DNA of 64,000 bases from Mycobacteriales bacterium (GTDB lineage Bacteria > Actinomycetota > Actinomycetes > Mycobacteriales > SCTD01), in NCBI GenBank assembly GCA_030447385.1, contig JAUJOY010000001.1, positions 350,465 through 414,464 on the forward strand, written 5' to 3'. The notes under the pieces are model-generated. The model saw only the letters and a program-made list of their open reading frames with translations, searched no databases and was not told the origin of the DNA. Every line of letters starts with the position of its first letter. Within the stretch, counting starts at the first letter, position 1. Both the position numbers and the translations under genes were made by a program. Positions 61,430-64,000 of this stretch are shown piece after piece.

Positions 61430-61590
61430 GGGATGCGACAGCCGGAGTGTCCTGGCTCCCGGATCTTCACTCGCCCCCGACCTTCCCACCCCGTAGGGCA
61501 GTGGTCGTGCCTGGGGGTCCGCTACCCGGTCACAGTGGCGGGACCGCGCCGGACTCTCACCGGCTTCCTCGTGCGCTGTCGCGTGACCAG
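61430..61590 (-). promoter_or_regulatory. Cobalamin (B12) riboswitch controlling cbtBA
   Basis: Read on the minus strand, the leader holds the conserved core GAGGAAGCCGGTGAGAGTCC (61570 leftward), then GCGGTCCCGCCACTGTGACCGGG, and at the 3' end AGCCAGGACACTCCGG (61457 to 61442). The closing stem is GCGACAG (61582-61576) with CTGTCGC (61441-61435). It ends about 40 nt before the cbtB ATG; the ribosome binding site region can pair within a GC-rich hairpin, so translational control is likely. Confidence 0.92.
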
Positions 61591-61593
61591 GAG

Positions 61594-61960
61594 ACTCCAC
61601 CACCACAGCAGGGCCGCGTCAACCGGCACACGCTGGCACCGCCGGCTGCGCCTGCCGTGACCGGGCTTCGGCCTCGGGCGCAAGAAGCGGCGACGACGAG
61701 CGGACGGCTATGGACGGCGGTTGGAGGTTGGCTTGCCGGCAGCGGCACGCGGTGCCGAGGGCGTTGCGCCTGGAGACAGTTGCGCTTGGAAAGATAGGTG
61801 CCCTTGCCTTCGGGGCGGATGCCGGTGGAGCAGCTGCCGGATCGCCCTCTCGCACCGAACCCGGCTCAGCAGGTCCTCGAGAGCAATGATCAGAACCTGT
61901 GGATGGGGCTCGGCATGGCGCGAACGAGCGCACCTTCCCGAGGATGATCCGAAGCCCATG
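61594..61960. other. Gap between the riboswitch and IS256
   Basis: About 365 bp without a supportable gene; open frames here lack ribosome binding sites and family text. It should contain the cbtBA promoter near its left end. Composition drops slightly in GC toward the IS256. Confidence 0.5.
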
Positions 61961-63285
61961 CAGTTCTGATCAAGACCGGCGTTGCACCGCTGGCTCGGGA
62001 AGGTACGCCCATGCTGAAGGTAGTCCAGGAGGACAGCAAGAACAGCGTTGATGCCGCCGTGGTGCGTGGTGGGTCGTTGCTGGATGAGATCGTGCGCGAC
62101 GGTGCTCGCGCGATGCTCGCCGCGGCCTTGCGGGCTGAGGTCGCGGCCTACATCGACGCGCACGACGGTGACCTCGATGAGGCCGGTCGTCGGCTGTTGT
62201 GCGCAACGGCTATCACGCCGAGCGGGAGGTGACGACCGCAGCCGGTGCGCTGCCGGTGCGGGCACCGCGGGTCAACGACCGGCGGGTCGACGAGAGCACC
62301 GGTGAACGGGTGAGGTTCGCCTCGACGATCCTGCCCGCGTGGGCTCGCAAGTCACCGAAGGTCGCCGAGGTGCTGCCGCTGCTGTACTTGCGGCCTGTCG
62401 ACTGGACTTCACGCCTGCGCGAGCAGTTCCTGGGCTCCGGGGCGGGCCTGTCCGCCGCCACCATCACCCGGTCACCACGCAGTGGCAGGAGGAGGCCGCG
62501 GCGTTCAACAAGCGCTCGCTGAAGAACTCCGACTACGTGACGTCTGGGTCGACGGCATCCACCTCAAGGTCCGGCTCGAGCAGGACAAGGTGTGCCTGCT
62601 GGTGATGCTGGGTGTGCGGGCCGACGGCACCACGCTGGTCGCGCTCGCCGACGGGTTCCGCGAGTCCAGCGACTCCTGGGCCGACCTGCTGCGGGGGTGC
62701 AAGCGCCGTGGCATGCGCGCCCCGGTGCTCGCGGTCGGCGACGGCGCGCTCGGGTTCTGGAAGGCCGTGCGCGACGTGTTCCCCGAGACCAGAGCAGCGC
62801 TGCTGGTGGCATCGCATGGCGAACATCCTGGCCGCGCTGCCGAACGCCCATCCAGCCGGAGGCCGCGCTCGCCGAGATCTACAACGCCGAGGACGCACGC
62901 CCTGGTTGTGAAGGCCTTCGAGATCGACTTCGGCGCGAAGTTCCCCAAGGCCGTCGCGAAGGTCACCGACGAGATCGACACCCTGCTGTCGTTCTACGAC
63001 TACCCGGCCGAGCTGGATCCACCTGCGCACGCCGATGTCGACCTTTGCGACTGTCAGATTGCGGACTCGCGTCACGAAGGGCCCCGGCTCGCGAGTCGCC
63101 GGCGTCGCGATGGCCTTGCCTGATCGAGTCCGCGCAGAGCTGGCGCGCTGTGAACGCCCCACCTGGTCGCCCTCGTCCGCGCTGGAGCACGCTTCGAGAA
63201 GGGCAGCTCATCGAACGACCCGACGAGTCAGGAGGCGATCAGCAAGTCGCGTGACACGCCGATCCACAGGTCTTGACTATTGCTC
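61960..63285 (+). mobile_element. Degraded IS256-family element
   Basis: Mutator-type (Transposase_mut) IS. The transposase starts at ATG 62011 (LKVVQEDSKNSVDAAVVRGG) and runs through several frames: DEIVRDGARAMLAAALRAEVAAYIDAHDGDLDE, RNGYHAEREVTTAAGALPVRAPRVNDRRVDE, FLGSGAGLSAATITR, VWVDGIHLKVRLEQDKVCLLVMLGVRADGTTLVALADGFRESS (catalytic Asp), APVLAVGDGALGFWKAVRDVFPET (catalytic Asp) and AFEIDFGAKFPKAVAKVTDEIDTLLSFYDYPAEL, ending RPDESGGDQQVA at 63254. At least five frameshifts make it inactive as read. Ends share TCAAGACC in inverted orientation (left near 61,975; right near 63,265-63,285). Confidence 0.88.
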
Positions 63286-63589
63286 GGTCCTCGAACAGGA
63301 CCTGGTCGACGTCCGTGTCGTTGAGCACTCTCCTGCCGCGGCTGCCGCTTGGCGATCCTCCCGTACCAGCGAGTGGCCAGTCCGGACGACCACCAGGACA
63401 GTGTCGCGACGTGGGCCTGCCGCCGATCGAGCTCAGCGGCTGGGCATAGGAGAAGCAGCCCAGCTGAACGTGGCTCCTGTGAGGTAGTCGAGCTACTCCT
63501 GAACGGCCAGATGCAACTGTCTCCAGCGTGGAAGCGAGCTCGATTGCCGGTGCAAGCACAACCGGGCAACCACCGGCCGCGCACGCAGC

Positions 63590-63885
63590 GCCCTGGCCGC
63601 GTCGCCGCCGAGGACCTGGACGACATCCTTCCCCGCGTCCACCGCGTCATCAGCAACCTCAAGACCTGGTTGCAGGGCACTCACCGCGGGGTGTCCAAGG
63701 AGCACTTGCAGGTCTACCTCGACGAGTACGTCTTTCGGTTCAACCGTCGTGGGACGCCGATGGCGGCGTTCCAAACCCTGCTCGGACTGGGCGGCCAGCA
63801 GCCACCGACGACCTACCGGCAGATCTATGCGAAAGGCCCGAGCCGGCGACAGCCAGTCCTCGACCCGTCAGCCTCAGAGTCATAA
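63590..63885 (+). pseudogene. C-terminal remnant of an IS1595-family transposase
   Basis: The end of an open frame reads LPRVHRVISNLKTWLQGTHRGVSKEHLQVYLDEYVFRFNRRGTPMAAFQTLLGLG, the C-terminal part of the ISXO2-like/IS1595 DDE domain (HxxxxNLKxWLxGTHxGV and EYxFRFNRR are characteristic). The upstream part of the domain is missing or scrambled, so this is a fragment, possibly truncated by the adjacent IS256. Confidence 0.82.
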
Positions 63886-64000
63886 GGGCCGGCGGAGCGA
63901 AGCGGATAGGCATGACGAGTGTTAACCGGAAAGCCGCCGTTCCTCCGCTCTGGCAGCGACGTACCAGATCCTGACGGAGCTCGACAGGCAGTGACCACGC
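63886..64000. other. Right edge, no gene recognised
   Basis: 115 bp after the IS1595 remnant; contains GGCGGAGCGAAGCGG-like text that may be the element's outer end. No supportable gene to the window edge. Confidence 0.4.

Noticed and set aside
61708-62265. 185-codon minus-strand frame across the IS256 start
   Set aside because: Antisense shadow of the IS256 transposase and flanking gap.
1-64000. CRISPR array
   Set aside because: No regularly spaced repeats of 24-40 bp and no cas-type protein text were seen.

Overview
The window is very GC-rich (about 70% or more) and carries the actinobacterial gene order rpsF-ssb-rpsR-rplI-dnaB. It also has AIM24 paralogues, DUF4192, DUF6458, a class F sortase, an LVIVD/PA exported protein and DnaA-box-like repeats. 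This is chromosomal DNA of a high-GC actinomycete; I cannot name the genus from sequence alone.

Layout. Bases 1-20,900 are mostly cell-envelope and core genes: a 5'-truncated class A penicillin-binding protein, a series of GT-C/GT87-type membrane glycosyltransferases, a PGRP-type amidase, DUF4192, an endonuclease IV-like gene with one in-frame amber stop, the ribosomal protein/ssb operon, a methyltransferase + flavin oxidoreductase + GT39 operon, a lipoprotein, and a membrane-bound molybdopterin oxidoreductase. dnaB (20,900-22,281) is broken by a one-base deletion in a G run, which in an essential gene suggests a sequence error. Bases 22,300-31,770 mix metabolic genes (SPFH + NAD-kinase-like pair, LLM flavin oxidoreductase, branched-chain/pyruvate dehydrogenase E1alpha-E1beta-E2) with two IS630-type elements and many frameshifts. 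One IS630 sits exactly in the TA of the E2 stop codon and recreates the TAG. Bases 31,900-49,900 are mostly intact: LVIVD/PA exported protein, DUF6458, acyl-CoA dehydrogenase, orphan zinc-binding lipoprotein, CorA, VanW, three tandem AIM24 genes, exported protein + sortase F, MmcQ/YjbR, and a ugp-type ABC importer (ugpA-ugpE-ugpB-ugpC).

Bases 49,900-64,000 are accessory. A 3' fragment of a glycine tRNA at 51,999-52,043 (CCA included) looks like an integration scar, and its terminal 16 bp recur at 49,897. Beyond it lie a DUF433/PIN-like toxin-antitoxin pair with two palindromes at its promoter, an IS110, a sigma/zinc-finger anti-sigma operon, a divergent redox operon (15-residue Cys-rich peptide, Rieske ferredoxin, ferredoxin reductase, DUF2231 membrane protein), a broken patatin gene, a receiver-domain protein, a cobalamin-riboswitch-controlled cbtB-cbtA cobalt transporter, and degraded IS256 and IS1595 copies.

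The best candidate for an undescribed system is the divergent sigma/anti-sigma and peptide-Rieske-reductase-DUF2231 locus (56,454-59,041). Outward-facing copies of GGTAAGA lie in its shared promoter region. The GTGA-coupled SPFH + NAD-kinase-like pair under a perfect palindrome is a second candidate. Several genes carry single-base indels; whether these are real decay or sequencing error must be settled from reads before any loss of function is accepted.
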